A DNA stretch of 64,000 nucleotides, from assembly GCA_017893485.1 (NCBI GenBank), contig CM030363.1, positions 84,621,230-84,685,229 on the forward strand. Direction: 5' to 3'. Shown one piece after another: positions 20,539 to 32,503 of this stretch. Positions within the stretch are counted from its first letter, which is position 1; every line of letters starts with the position of its first letter. A model generated the notes under the pieces. It ran no database searches. It had not been told where the DNA came from and worked only from the letters and a program-made list of their open reading frames with translations. Position numbers and translations under genes: made by a program. The DNA is from Hemerocallis citrina (lineage: Eukaryota; Streptophyta; Magnoliopsida; Asparagales; Asphodelaceae).

Positions 20539-21860
20539 TCTGTCACGCCCCGCTTCCCAAAAAGGAATACAGAATACGGATACGCGACAAAAGTCCAGCG
20601 AATGATTTTCATCATCCATAAGCTGTTCAAGAATCTTTACAACATAACACAATATAATCAGAGTCGGAAGCCAGAAAAGTCAACCACATGCACATATGAA
20701 CCAAATACCAACAAGAATACTTGAAATAAAATATATTAATCTCAAATAGTCATGATCTGAAATACACAAATAATCCTGGGTCACATTGCTCAAATACAAG
20801 AATAAATCCAAGTACATGAATACAATATTGTTCAAGCAAACTATAAGAAATAATAATAACAAGATCCAACAGTAATACTTCATGTCACCAATACCGTCTG
20901 GAACCTGTTCTCTAAAATCTGCAATTCAACGAATACAGGGAAGAGGAAAAGAGAAAAACAAGTACCTGCGAATTGCAAGTTACGGGCCACTTATAATGTA
21001 GGATACAAGTACATGGGAAAACTAACTAGCACATGGTATAGGTGTGATGTCCAAGTAAACAACTAGCATGGTAAGGTGATCAAGTGTACATGACATAAAT
21101 CAAGTATCAAGAAATCAAGTAAACAGGTAAACATGTAACAGGTATCAGGTAACAGGTGTACAGGTAAACAGGTAATCATAAAACATGTATCAAGTATCGA
21201 GTATCAAGTAACCAAGTGTCAATTATCAAGTAAGCATGTATCATGTTCAGGTGTCACGTATCAAGTCTTATAGTTATTACTATCTAGGTAGCACTTCATG
21301 CACCCCATATTAAAACATATGGTTGCTACAACAAACACTTTCGCTTTAGATTTTATAGTGGACCATAGAGGGCAGTATACTCGGGGACAAGTAATCCAAA
21401 TCATATACCAAATTTCAAATAATCCAAATCATATACCAAATTCCAAATAATCCAAATCATATACCAAATTCCAAATATGGGAAACACGGGCCCCCTTCCG
21501 AGTACACGTTTCTGAATTATCCACTACTAGATCTTTCCCATTAACCCTGGCTTGATCATTTATTATTATAATCAGGCATGCAAGTATGTGTCATAAAACA
21601 AAGCAAGGATAACAGGATATAAACATATATCGGGTTCAGAGTGCAAGATAAATAAGTACAGGTACAAAATAATACATAAGAGGATAAAACAACTAGTTTT
21701 CTAATTCAGGACAGCATGACATTGTTGTACTAAATAGTGATTCCCGCTACTACAAACATCCAAATCTAGATCCGTCGAAGGATCTGGAAAATAGACTTCT
21801 ACACGAATCCAGCAAGTATAAATAAGTCATATAGTAATTCACAACATCATAACTCAAAAC
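20539..21860 (-). mobile_element. LTR fragment, minus orientation (right edge uncertain)
   Basis: Begins TGTCACGCCCCGCTTCCC, the reverse complement of a typical long-LTR gypsy end (GGGAAGCGGGGCGTGACA). It contains a degenerate short-repeat zone (CAGGTAACAGGTGTACAGGT and similar, about 21120-21260) and three copies of TAATCCAAATCATATACCAA near 21400-21470. No coding is seen. Only one terminus can be identified. Confidence 0.55.
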
Positions 21861-22700
21861 ATGGTAGGAAGTTTTAGTAAATTTTCTCCCCTTTCCAGTA
21901 AGTATAATTTGTTAAATTCCGATAAGTATAGCAAAAGTTATGAGATTTGGAAGTTTCAGCTTTTGGCTGTGCTTTTGTTGTTCTCGAATTGTGTTCAAAG
22001 AGCGGGGAGTTGAATTCTATATGGAATCTGAGAAAGTTGTTAACTAGGATGTTGTAGTAGATATTCTGCCCTTTCCAGAAAGTATAATTTTGTTGAATTC
22101 AGATTAGTATAGCAAAAGTTATGAGCTTTGGAAGTTTCAGCTTTTGGCTATGCTTTTGTTGTTCTTGAATTGTGTTCAATGAGCGGGGAATCGAATTTCA
22201 TAAGGAATCTGAGAAAGTTGTTAACTAGGAAGTTGTAGTAGACGTTCTCACCTTTCCAGAATGTCCTATTTGGTTAGATTTCGATAAGCGGAGTAGGAGT
22301 TATCACCTTTACAAGATTGACAACTGCTAGCTTTTTGGCTGAATTCGCTATCTAGATTGTTCGAAGTTTTTGTACCTCTTACTTACTGAATTTAGAAAAG
22401 TTTTCAACTAGAGAGTTGCAGTAGATGTTCTCATCTTTCCAAATTATCCGATTTGGTTAAATTCCGACAAGCAGAGTAGGAGTTATGACCTTTACAAGTC
22501 ACAGCAGCTGGCCATTTCGGCTGAAGCTTTGCTGTTTAGATTGTTCGAGGTTTTTGTACCTCTTATTGACTTAATCTGAGAAAGTTTACAACTAGAGAGT
22601 TGTAGTAGACGTTCTCACCTTTCTAAAAAGTCCAATTTTGTTGAATTTCGATAAAAGTAGCATGTTTAATTGCTTCTAGGTTGTTAGAAGGCTTTTTATG
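21860..22700 (+). repeat. 180-bp tandem array, four to five copies
   Basis: The block TTCTC-CC-TTTCCAG starts with its CTTTCC at 21891, 22071, 22252, 22435 and 22619, a period of 180-184 bp. Each unit carries GAAAGTTGT-AACTAG, a CAAAAGTTATGA-type phrase and AAGTTTCAGCTTTTGGC or a decayed version. The first two units are most alike. The monomer length is in the satellite range, but the array is short and lies in LTR sequence. Confidence 0.88.
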
Positions 22701-24486
22701 TTGCTTTTTTGTATAAAAGATCAAGTTCTCTTTAGTGGTATGTTTATATTGGGCTATTAGAAGATTCTTCTATTTCTTCTAAATATAAAAGATCAAGTTT
22801 TGTTAGTAGCATGTTATTTTACTTCTAGGTTGTTATAAGACTTTTATGGTTGCTTCTATATGATTAATTTTCCGCCAGTTGGCTTGTATGTAATTCTTTT
22901 GACTCATACATAGCTAGTTGGCTTGTATGTAAGTTGTTTTGCTCTTATGTAGCTTATTAGCTAGTACGCAGTTATTGTGCTCATCTAGAGTGATATCATT
23001 GCCCTAGGAGCCATAGACCATCAAGACGTGTATTTATTTTACTCCTCGTGGACTGTGGACGTGTCACCCCTCGTGCACTGTCAGATCTTAACCGGTGTAG
23101 GTTGATCATGGGCCGGGAGTGTAGACGAAATCTAGGTTCAGGGTAGTAGCATGTGAATACGTTTGTATTACCGGGGTCTTGGATTGATAGGCTATGAATA
23201 GGATCCTTAGGGATTCTGGTAAGTCTAGGCTAAGCACCTAGTAGAGTTATCTTGCTAAGTCTAACTTAAGACCTAGCATGTTGTGTTAATATTGTTGTCA
23301 TCCCTCGGATTGTTTAGGATTAATGACATCATTAGGGTAGTAACTGTTACTTAACCATTTTTATCTACGAATTGCCGAAGGGTGAGAGTTGGTGTTAGGA
23401 GTGATACCTTATAATCCAACTTCTCCTATAGGCCGACACTAGTTGGTGTTATTGGGATGTATCCCCCTATCAAAGCGATACGGGAGGTGCTTTTTCATGA
23501 TTAGTTGGGAGCACGGGATCCGTATCTCGGATGTTAATTCCTGAAGTGCAATGATAAGAACGGGAGATTTTCCTAGGGAAATAGACCCTACGATTCTGTC
23601 AGGTTCTATGCCTTCTATGATCAGTTGAGGGCACGGCTCAAGGTTGTCTAGTATCTTGAGGTCCGTGTTGGCTTTTGAGTGAGGTTCGGTTCGCCGGGTA
23701 AATAGTGACAAATATAGACACCACTATTATACCGCAATAGCGGAACTAGACCGTATCTGCAACCTTAACAGTCACTTTGTATCTGTTAGGAACAGGAAGG
23801 GTACAAGAGTAGAATTCATGACGCGGGTTCAAATCTCTATATATGAAGAAACGGTTTGATATAGGGGTGTATGTAGTATGGGCTGCATACTGTTCCAGAG
23901 TCATGCTTGCATTAGAATAAGTGCATCATTGCATTAGTTAATCCTGCATTAGATTCTAAGTCATAGCATACACTAACACATCAATTATATATACACGTTT
24001 CTCTTTTCATCAAACTGTTTGTTTAAAGTTGAGAATCACTGCTAGTCATCAGCCTTAAAGCGTCAGTATATATACTGACGTCCCCACTTCAATAGGTACT
24101 AGATTGCATAGCTACAGGTACAGAATTCAGGAGGACTCAAGGCAAGAGAAGCAAAGTATTGATTTCGATTGTAATATATGTTGGGTACCATTGTAACATC
24201 TATTGTAAATTTATTTATGTTGAGAAGCATCCAAGTGAAAGTACCAAGTGTTATATTATTCATTGTATTCTGATATAATTTTTATTGAAAGTTTGTAACA
24301 CTTGGGCTTGTATGGCGTTATTGTAATACTGATGTAATGTATTGCAGTTTTATAACATTCGGACTTGTAATACATTTGTGTTGAATAAAAAGTTTTAAAT
24401 TTTCTTGTTTTTCGGTGTAGTGGCCAATTAAAGGAAAAGATTCTGGCTTATGTCAGAGTTTTCCAGTGTATGGATATTGGGGTGTT
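22700..24486 (+). mobile_element. 3' part of a long-LTR gypsy LTR
   Basis: Ends ATATTGGGGTGTTACA at 24486. Shared LTR landmarks with 6585-10075 are the block ACTGACGTCCCCAC (near 24074 here, 9790 there) and a GAATAAAAAGTTTTAAATT-type stretch near the end. The start is unclear, so whether the 180-bp array is internal to this LTR cannot be settled by eye. No primer site follows. Confidence 0.6.
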
Positions 24487-24723
24487 ACACTCCTCGGTAA
24501 GGTACACCGACCCCGAGCCATTCGCATGCTCAGGCCTCGGTGAGGAGGTCCGATGCAGAGCCTCCCCTAAGGTCAAGCCTCGGCATGGTGCTCCGACCTC
24601 GAGCCTCTCGTCGAGCACCTTGTCCCATGCTGCAAACAGATCTTTTTTGCCTACGCAATTTCCCGTACGAATTACCTACTCCTCAAAGAAGACCAGAAGT
24701 TAACCTCCGATAGTGGGGGCTTA
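24487..24723 (+). other. remnant of a second Tat element 3' UTR with PPT
   Basis: GC-rich sequence with repeated CCTCGG, CCGACC and GAGCC phrases, ending GATAGTGGGGGCT just before the LTR at 24724. The same purine tract precedes the Tat LTR at 11098. The left side is cut by the LTR end at 24486. Confidence 0.65.
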
Positions 24724-25288
24724 TGATAAGGGTGAAAGTCGCGGTCGATCTGCATCGCACGATTTTTTTTCAAATTCAAAGGCTCCTAAACTCTAGACAA
24801 CAGGCATATGGACAGTTCACCAGCCTTCCACATGCCCACCATCTTAACTCAGCCCACTAGCGGATCGTTGACCAGTCATTTATGACCACTAATCAAATCC
24901 CTTATAATCAGGAGGTTAAGGCCTCCATCAGATCCCTAATCGGCAGGATCTAATTAGGCAGCTGGGGAATCTTTCCCTAACAGATTCCCACTAGCCTATA
25001 AATACATGTTTACCTCCACGGCTAAAAGGTACCTCCACGGTTAAAAGGTAATCAATATTTTTCCACTAAAGCCTCCCTTTAATATCTTAGCTGCTGACTT
25101 GATCGTTGGGAATACTTTCGGTGTCTTAGGCTTTTTTCCAGGTGTTCGGCGACTTAAAACCACCACCAGATCCACATACTCCACACATATTAGGCTCACA
25201 GCAGGGTCAGATTTACGGCTGGGATCTATGTTTCCTCCTCAAAAAAAGAAGCAGTCATCTGTTGCTCCCACACCAGAAAATAGCAACA
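24724..25288 (+). mobile_element. 3' LTR of a second Tat-lineage element (565 bp)
   Basis: Starts TGATAAGGG after the PPT and ends AATAGCAACA. TATA box at 24997-25004 (CCTATAAATACA). The R/U5 region (CTGACTTGATCGTTGGGAAT, CCAGGTGTTCGGCGAC) parallels the LTR at 11098-11693. It is diverged enough to be a different subfamily or an older copy. Confidence 0.78.
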
Positions 25289-25310
25289 TCAATTATTATT
25301 ATTTTAAAAT

Positions 25311-26062
25311 TGTTGGAATTTAGTATACATTTATAACACTTATTTTATTGTTTACTATCAACATTGTCTTGTGGCCCAATGGTTTATGTTTTGGGCTTAC
25401 ATAAGGTTGGATGATCAATTCTCATCTTCCACATATTATATATATAAATATTTATATATCTTTGACCGGGCCAGGCCTGAGGGTCTTGGGGTCTCTTGAA
25501 AAAAAAAGATTTTTTTTACTGGTTTTAAATTTACAGATTAAAAAAAAGTTTTTCTCATCTCAATAAATGCTACTAGTCATTTTTTACCAGTAAACAATAT
25601 TCAATGAAATGTTTTTTTGGCATTTACAGAATCTGTTACAATGAAAATAAATCCTGGTTTTAATGAAAAAAATAAAGGAAACGTTGTTCTTTTCTTTAGT
25701 TATAAAAAGATGATTTCTATTGAAAAGAAATGGTAGACAAAAACAATATTTCTTCCTCCTTTCAGTTTTTGAGAAATTCCTTTTCCTTTCTTGGAATGCA
25801 AGTTGGTACGTATTGCCATTGGAGTACTAGCAACACTGTAAACAGAAACTCGTTGTATCCTGGAGGAAGTATTTAGTGATCAATGATTCAACTCCAGAAT
25901 CGGTCAAATAGCTTCTTAAAGAAAGTGTTATCCACGCCTCGAGCCGTCCTCACACTTTCTTCCTGGTGCAATCAAAGTCGATCGGTCAATCCATTCCAGA
26001 ACCATACGGTGCTATGAGAAGGTTAACTTGGGCATTCAGGTCTACTAATTATTTTCTAAACA
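25311..26062 (+). repeat. copia 5' LTR (752 bp)
   Basis: Starts TGTTGGAATTTAG and ends TTTTCTAAACA. It pairs with the two ends of the 3' LTR at 30528-30640 and 31930-32503. No clear methionine-tRNA primer site follows at 26063; the sequence there is ATTTTAAGAAGC, so the primer site is either decayed or unusual. Confidence 0.9.
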
Positions 26063-26095
26063 ATTTTAAGAAGCTATTTTTATTAATAGTCTGTA

Positions 26096-27000
26096 ATGGC
26101 TCTAATATCTGACCGCATGTATGATTCAAACAAACCCGAGAAATTTGCTAGCCTTAACTTCAAGCGATGGAAAACAAAATGTTTTTCTATCTGTCGCTGA
26201 AGGAATTTGCCTATGTTCTTACCACCAACTGCCCTGTTATACCTAACCCGGAACCAGTTGATGTTCATAAAAAACACCAAATCTTAGATAACATTTTAGA
26301 CTGGAAAGATGCCGATTTTAAGTCTAAGAATTTCATCTTGAATGGGCTATCTGACGAACCGTATGACTATTACTTACAGTCCGATATAGGTAGACCCGTT
26401 TGGGAGTCATTGCAAAAGAAATATGACACCGAGGAGGTTGGCTCAAAGAAATTCATAGCCAGTCGTTATCTCAAATACTCCATGGTCGACGACAAGCTGG
26501 TAACTATTCAATCACATGAGTTACAACACATTGTTCATGAGATCATTTCAGAGGGTATACCATTTGATGAGCAATTTCAAGTAGCTGTGATGATTGACAA
26601 GTTACCACCTGATTGGAAGACTTCAAGAATATCATGCGACACAAATAAAAGGAAATGACCATGAAGAATTTGATAACAAGGCTTAGAGTTGAGGAGGAAT
26701 CCAGGAAATAAGATCAGAAAGAGAAAGTTTTGTTTGTTCAACAGAACAAAGTAAAGGTCCATCTGAAACCAAAGAACAAGTCGTTCAAGAAGAATACTAA
26801 TTGGAAGTTCAATTCGAACAACCGCCAGAATGGTCAGAATGGATGCCAGAATCCGAATAAGGAAAATAACCAGCAAGCCAAAATCAATAACAATGGAACA
26901 GATCCTATTGAGTGTTGGAAGTGTCATTGCTTTGGACATATCACTAGGAACTACCAATCGCGTGCGCCTGCACCACAGGCAAATGCTATCAAAGGGTCTT
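26096..27000 (+). pseudogene. copia gag
   Basis: The start ATGGCTCTAATATCTGACCG at 26096 gives a short N-terminus, MALISDRMYDSNKPEKF, before a frameshift near 26165. From 26167 the family core follows in another frame: ILDNILDWKDADFKSKNFIL, a YLQSDIGRPVWESLQKKYDT block and FQVAVMIDKLPPDWK (to about 26640). A further shift and stop break it before a Lys/Asn-rich stretch. The zinc knuckle lies at about 26912-26958: CWKCHCFGHITRNY, with tyrosine in place of the last cysteine. Gag packages the RNA in relatives; this copy is not functional. Confidence 0.88.
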
Positions 27001-27022
27001 TAGTGGCCATGATGAGATCAAC

Positions 27023-27480
27023 ATGGTCGGTGTAACTGACGGGTGGTGGGCTGATACGGGCGCTACTAGGCATGTCTGCTATAAGTGTAGCTGGTTCAAA
27101 ACCTATGAGGAGACTGAAGATCAGAAAGTGCAACTTGGTGATTCTCATTACATCAATGTGCTGGGCACTGGAGAGGTGGACATGGAGTTTACCTCTGGTA
27201 GGACTGTAACCCTCAAGGCACACTCCTGATATGATGAAGAATTTGGTTTCTGGATACCTTCTCAACAAGGCTGTGTTTCATCAGAGTATCGGATCCGACC
27301 AGTATGTTATAACTAAGAATGACATGTTTGTGGAAAGGAGATTTGCTTGTAATGAGATGTTTAAGCTTAGAATTGAAATGAATATGAATAATGCTTCTGT
27401 TTACTCATTGTCTTCAGTAAATTTATGGCACTCTAAACTATGTCTTATTAATAAAAAATTGGTAAATATATGAGCAAACT
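27023..27480 (+). pseudogene. copia protease and start of integrase
   Basis: The aspartic protease site is WWADTGATRHVC at about 27045-27080 (family form D-[ST]-G-A). A stop at 27227-27229 ends the protease frame. The following frame (27231-27473) has the pre-integrase region ending LWHSKLCLINKKLVNI, where the family's second zinc-binding histidine (usually in a GH pair) is lost. The pieces adjoin or overlap in different frames, so lesions rather than introns separate them. Confidence 0.82.
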
Positions 27481-28210
27481 AGGCATGATACCGAAAATTG
27501 ACCTAAATAAATTTGAGAAATGTACTTCCTGTAGTCAAGCTAAGATAATTAGAACTTCACATAAAAGTGTAGTTAGAGAAACATATATTTTAGACTTGAT
27601 ACATTCTGATATATGTGAAATGGATGGAACTTTAACTAGAAATGGTAAAAGATATTTCATTACGTTTATTGATGATCATTCTAATTATACTCATGTTTAT
27701 CTTATGGCACATAAGAGTGAAGCAATTGACATGTTTAAAACTTATGTAGCTGAAGTGCAAATTTTTGAAAGAAACATTAAGAGATTTCGTAGTGATAGAG
27801 GTACTGAATATGATTTCAATGAAATTCAAACAATTATATGCATCATTAGGAATTATTCATGAGACTATTGTACCTTATTCACCTGAATCTAATAGAAAAG
27901 ATGAAAGAAAGAATAGAACTCTTACTGAATTGGTAGTTGCTTCTCTTATTAGTTTAGGTGTACCCAAATCTTTATGGGGTGAAGCTCTTTTATCTGTTTG
28001 TCATGTTTTAAATAGAATTCCACATCTATCTTCTGATAAATCACCATACGAATTATGGAGAAATAGAAAGCCTTAATATTGATTATTTTAGAGTTTGGGG
28101 TTGTTTAGCATATGTTAGAAAACCTGATCTTAAAAGAATCAAACTTGCAAGTAGAGCATATGAATGTGTTTTTATTGTTTATGCAGATAACATTAAGGCT
28201 TCAAGATTTT
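27470..28210 (+). pseudogene. copia integrase
   Basis: The zinc-binding cysteines are kept in KCTSCSQAKI (about 27515-27545). Catalytic residues: D in LIHSDICE (about 27605), D in FRSDRGTEY (about 27795) and E in DERKNRTLTEL (about 27905). DDE is therefore present, but a frameshift near 27830 separates the second D from the E, and a TAA at 28074-28076 ends the frame. The downstream KPYELW-type segment is recognisable (SPYELWRNRKP). Confidence 0.87.
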
Positions 28211-28215
28211 TAGAC

Positions 28216-29321
28216 TTGAATAATAATGTGATTATTGAATCTTTAGATGTTGATTTTTACGAGGATAAATTTCCTTACTTATTGAGGAACAGTGGGGGTT
28301 CACAACCCTCTACTTCTTCTAGTGTACCTCAAGCTGCTACACCTCTTAATGTTGATTCTCATAATATAGATTCTGAACCTCGTACAAGTAAACGTGCTAG
28401 AACTACTAAAGATTTTGGCAATGATTATGTTGTATATGCTTTAGAATCTGACCCTAATTCTATCAAAGAGGCCTTAACTTCACCCGATGCTGATTGGTGG
28501 CAAGAAGCCATAATGACGAGATGGATTCACTAACCTCTAATGGTACTTGGGAGTTAGTGGACTTACCTCGTGGTAGTCGTTCTATAGGGTGAAAATGGAT
28601 TCTTAAGAGGAAACTAAAACCATATGGTACTGTTGAAAAGTTTAAAACTAGATTAGTAGCTAAAGGATATATACAAAAAGGAAATATAGATTTCTTTGAC
28701 ACTTACTCTCCTGTGACTTGTGTGACTATCATTAGAGTTTTATTAGCTGTTTCTACTGTGCATAATTTATTGATTCACCAGATGGATGTTAAAACAGCTT
28801 TCCTTAATGGAGAACTTGAAGAAGAACTTTATATGGATCAACCTGAAGGTTTTTTGATTTCAAGGCAGGAACACAAAGTTTGCAAGTTGAATAAGACTTT
28901 ATATGGTCTTAAGCAAGCTCCTAAATAGTGGCATGACAGAATTGATCAATTATTACTCTCAAATGGTTTTTCTATTAATAATGTTGATAAATACCTTTAT
29001 TATAAAGCATCTAGTGATAGTTGCATTATGCTTTGTCTATATGTAGATGATTTATTCATTTGTGGTTCTTCTCTTGAATTAGTTTCTGAGACTAAATATA
29101 TGCTTAGTCAAAATTTTGATATGAAGGACCTGCGTGAGGCCAATATTATTTTAGGCATGAAAATCACACGTACTGAGACTGGTATTACTCTTGATCAATC
29201 TCATTACATTGAGAAGATCTTGAAGAAATACAATTACTTTGACCATAGACCTGCATGTACACCTAGTGACCCTCAGGTTAAACTTTTGAAAAATTCTGGT
29301 GCTGTAGTCAGAAAAGAGTAA
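28216..29321 (+). pseudogene. copia reverse transcriptase
   Basis: After a Ser/Thr-rich linker (to about 28450), RT appears in pieces. DWWQEAIM is followed by a shift. KWILKRKLKPYGTVEKFKTR then VAKGYIQK are next, with a TGA just before. MDVKTAFLNGELEEELYMDQ (about 28782-28840) and LYGLKQAPK end in a TAG near 28926. The active site LCLYVDDLFICG (about 29032-29065) is intact. GMKITRTETGITLDQSHYIE follows, and TAA stops the frame at 29319-29321. At least four lesions are visible. Confidence 0.88.
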
Positions 29322-30060
29322 TATGCTAGTATTATTGGTAGCCTTCGCTACGCTACTGACTGCACTAGACCTGACATTGCATTTGCCATAGGGGTATTAT
29401 GTAGATTTACAAGTTGTCCTGGTTCTGAGCATTGGAATGCTATTGACAGAGTCATGAGGTACTTGAAAAAGACCATGAACTTAGGACTACATTATGAGAG
29501 GTTTCCTACTGTCCTTGAGGGATTTAGCAATGCAGACTGGAATTCATTTTCAGATGATTCCAAGGCCACAAGTGGAAACATTTTTAGTATTGCTAGTAGT
29601 GTTGTTTCTTGGAGGTCAAAGAAACAGACTATCCTAACTTACTCTACTATGGAGTCTGAGTTAGTTGCTCTAGCTGTTGCTAGTGGGGTGGCAAGCTGAT
29701 TGAGGAACCTCTTGTCTTACATTCCTTCATGGAGTAAGCTTATACCTCCGATCATAATCCACTCAGATAGTACTGCTGCCATAGCCAAAGTACAAAATGC
29801 TTACTAAAATGGTAAGAGATTAGCGATTCATCGCAAGCACAGTATGGTGAGAGAGCTCCTCACATCTGGTGCTGTCACTGTAGATTTTGTGAGATCACCT
29901 TGCAAATCCATTGTCTTGAGATAAAGTTTGGAACACATCGATAAGGATGGGACTAAAGCCCATTTAGAATCACATATGGTGGGAACCCAACCTATACGAC
30001 TAGAGATCCCAAGACATAGGTTCAATGGAAAAACAAACCATACTGTTATTGGGATAATGC
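29322..30060 (+). pseudogene. copia RNase H
   Basis: The domain runs from YASIIGSLRYATDCTRPDIA through VLEGFSNADWNSFSDDSKAT, SWRSKKQTILTYSTMESELV and IIHSDSTAAIAK to HRKHSMVREL. TGA at about 29697 and TAA near 29804 interrupt it. After about 29925 the sequence passes to a non-coding tail. This wording is typical of plant copia RNase H of the Tork/TNT1-like type. Confidence 0.85.
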
Positions 30061-30527
30061 AACCCAGGAGTTTACCACTCCATAGTCCATCTTGATGTGT
30101 ATGTGCATGATGTCGTGTAGGTTAGTAAGGATGAGCTTAGCTCTTAATGAGTTCTATATCTCTGTATGAGAGGAGTATCTAGCTACAAGAGCACTTTTGA
30201 TCAACTCACCGGGGTGATTGTGAAGTGTGACCGCTTCTATGAGAATGAGGCTGGTTCTCTATAACATTCACCTATACTGGGATAAAGCACAAGGTCGGAA
30301 TGTGTTGGCATTTAGAACTTGCACCCGGTAGAATCATGTGTGGTTTTCCTTCACTATGTGAATATGGGAAATGAGTTCAAGACTTAAGATCACTCATTCC
30401 TCTTGCATGTTGGGGAATGTCCACTATGTAATGTTCAAGTCTTTGGATACCTTACTTATGCATCGTTCTATACTTTTGGAAAACTGCTTGTCTTCAAATT
30501 AGTATTTTAAATATATAAGTGGGGGAT
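30061..30527 (+). other. copia 3' UTR and polypurine tract
   Basis: Non-coding. It ends AAGTGGGGGAT directly before the 3' LTR at 30528, the expected PPT. Confidence 0.8.
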
Positions 30528-30664
30528 TGTTGAAATTTAGTATACATTAGAACACTTATTTTATTGTTTACTGTCAACATTGTCTTGTGGCCCAATAATT
30601 TAAGTTTTGGGTTCACATGAGGTTAGAGGATCAATTCTCATCTTACACACACACACACACACAC

Positions 30665-30704
<40 letters not shown>

Positions 30705-31881
30705 AAACACAAAGAAAGCTATCAAGTGGCTCTCCTTCAATCTCCCCCAAAATCAATGGTCCAGATCTAACCTCACAAAACATATTTCCCCCCCCCCCAA
30801 AAGTTTCCCTCCAAAACTCAAATTCAAATCCCCATTCAAAACAACTCCTTTATTTATTTAATTATCTCTCTCTCTCTTTCTTCTATTCAAAAAATTAAGA
30901 AAATAAAAATTTTAAAATTTTAAAAAATAAAAAAACTAAAAAATTTTAAATTTTGAAAACTTTAAAAAAAATTCAAAAAAATCAAAAAATTTTAAAAAAT
31001 TATAAAAAAATTAAAAATATTTATTTATTTTTTTAATTAAAAAATATATTTATTTTTTAAATATTTGAAATTTGTAAAATTTAAAAAAGTTTAATTTTTT
31101 TTTAATTTTAGAAATTTTAGAAATTTTGAAAATTTTGAAAATTTAAAAAAATTCAAAAGAAAAATCAAAAAATCAAAAAAAAAAAATTTTTAAAATTTTG
31201 AAAATTTGAAAAATCTCAAAGCAAATCCAAATCCAAATCCTATGTCGAACCCCAATCAAGAGGTCGTCGCCGATATCTTATCTGCTGTTGATTCCGTATC
31301 GGTGACTCCCCTCCACCAAATCGAGCGCGAATATCAAGCAACTCCGTATTTGTGACTCCCCTCCACCGAATCGAAAGCCTCTATATGCGATGCGATCTAA
31401 TTTCATCTCATTAACCAAATTCACATTTTAATTTTTAATTTTTTTTGTGCAGAAAATTACTCAGTTTTTTGCTAACTTGAATATTGTGTGTGCATGAGAT
31501 TTAAGTTCAGAGATGTATGATTATTTTATTTTTTATTTAGACATACTTATAGTGGTTATGAGATTAGAGTAAGCTCTATAAAACTCTATGTAGTGTTTTA
31601 TAGAGTAATATCCTTGCATAACTATTACAAGCATCTAAAAGTGATGCTGAAGTTAAAAAAAACACTATGCAGTGTTTCTAACAAACTATATGCATTCCAG
31701 GTAAATTCAAGTTAATGATTAAGAAGGCGATGGTTGAGCTTAAAGGTAGATATACTGTTTTCTCATATAATATGTTTGCTACTTCAATTAATTTGCTGGA
31801 CGTCCAAAACTATTTTATATAATCAAACCATGTGCACCGTTTCGAAGACGTGCCGTAGGCACGTGTCAACGAGCAATCCTA

Positions 31882-31943
<62 letters not shown>

Positions 31944-32503
31944 TTTTACTGGTTTTAAATTTTTAGATCTTAAACAGATTAAAAAATGGGTTTTTCTCAT
32001 CTCAATAAATGCTACTAGCCATTTTTGACAAGTAAACAAAATTCAATGAAATGTTTTTATAGCATTTACAGAATCTGTTACAATGAAAATAAATAATGTT
32101 TTTAGTGGCAAAATAAAGGAAACATTTTTCTTTTCTTTGGTTGTAAAAAGAGGATTTCAATTGAAAAGAAATAGTAGAGAAAAACAGTATTTCTTCCTCC
32201 TTTTTGTTTTTAAGCAATTCCTTTTCCTTTCTTGGAGTGCAAGTTGGTACGTAATGCCATTGGAGTACTAGGCAACACTGTAAACAGAACCTCGTTGTAT
32301 CCTGGGGCAAGTATTTGGTGATCAACGATTCATCTCCAGAAACGGCCGAATAGCTTCTTAAAGAAAGTGCAATCTACGTCTCGAGCTGTCCTCACACTTT
32401 CTTCTTGGTGTAGTCAAAGTCAATCGATCAATCCATTCCAGAACTGTGCGGTGCTATCAGAATGTTAACTTGGGCATTCAGGTCTACTAATTATTTTCTG
32501 AAC
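30528..32503 (+). repeat. copia 3' LTR, split by an inserted Helitron
   Basis: LTR sequence at 30528 to about 30640 matches 25311-25430, and about 31930-32503 matches 25515-26062. Between them is a Helitron-like insert flanked by AT microsatellite. The element's TSD (AAAAT) follows at 32504. Confidence 0.88.
30660..31882 (+). mobile_element. Helitron-like insert within the copia 3' LTR
   Basis: The right end has hairpin CGTGCC-GTA-GGCACG (31849-31863), 15 nt, then CTAG (31879-31882) followed by T of the host AT repeat. The left end lies in or just after the AT tract (30660-30720) and is unresolved. The body is a C-rich leader-like stretch (about 30720-30800), a strongly AT-rich zone built from AAAATTTT-like words (30895-31210) and a piece with GTGACTCCCCTCCACC twice. 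No Rep/helicase. Confidence 0.62.

Larger units (their letters stand above)
25311..32503 (+). mobile_element. full-length Ty1/copia retrotransposon with TSD AAAAT
   Basis: 5' LTR at 25311-26062 and 3' LTR at 30528-32503 both start TGTTG-AATTTAGTATACATT and end TTTTCT-AACA. The 5 bp before the element (25306-25310) and after it (32504-32508) are both AAAAT. Gene order is gag, protease, integrase, RT, RNase H, which defines Ty1/copia. Coding parts have many stops and shifts, and the LTRs differ noticeably (about 90% alike by eye). It is an old, dead copy. The 3' LTR is longer because a Helitron landed in it. Confidence 0.93.

Noticed and set aside
21860..22700. Centromeric satellite
   Set aside because: The period fits but only four to five diverged copies exist, inside LTR-type sequence.
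30617..30898. ORF with a THTHTHRYIYIYIY stretch
   Set aside because: Starts in the copia LTR and runs through AC and AT microsatellites into the Helitron.
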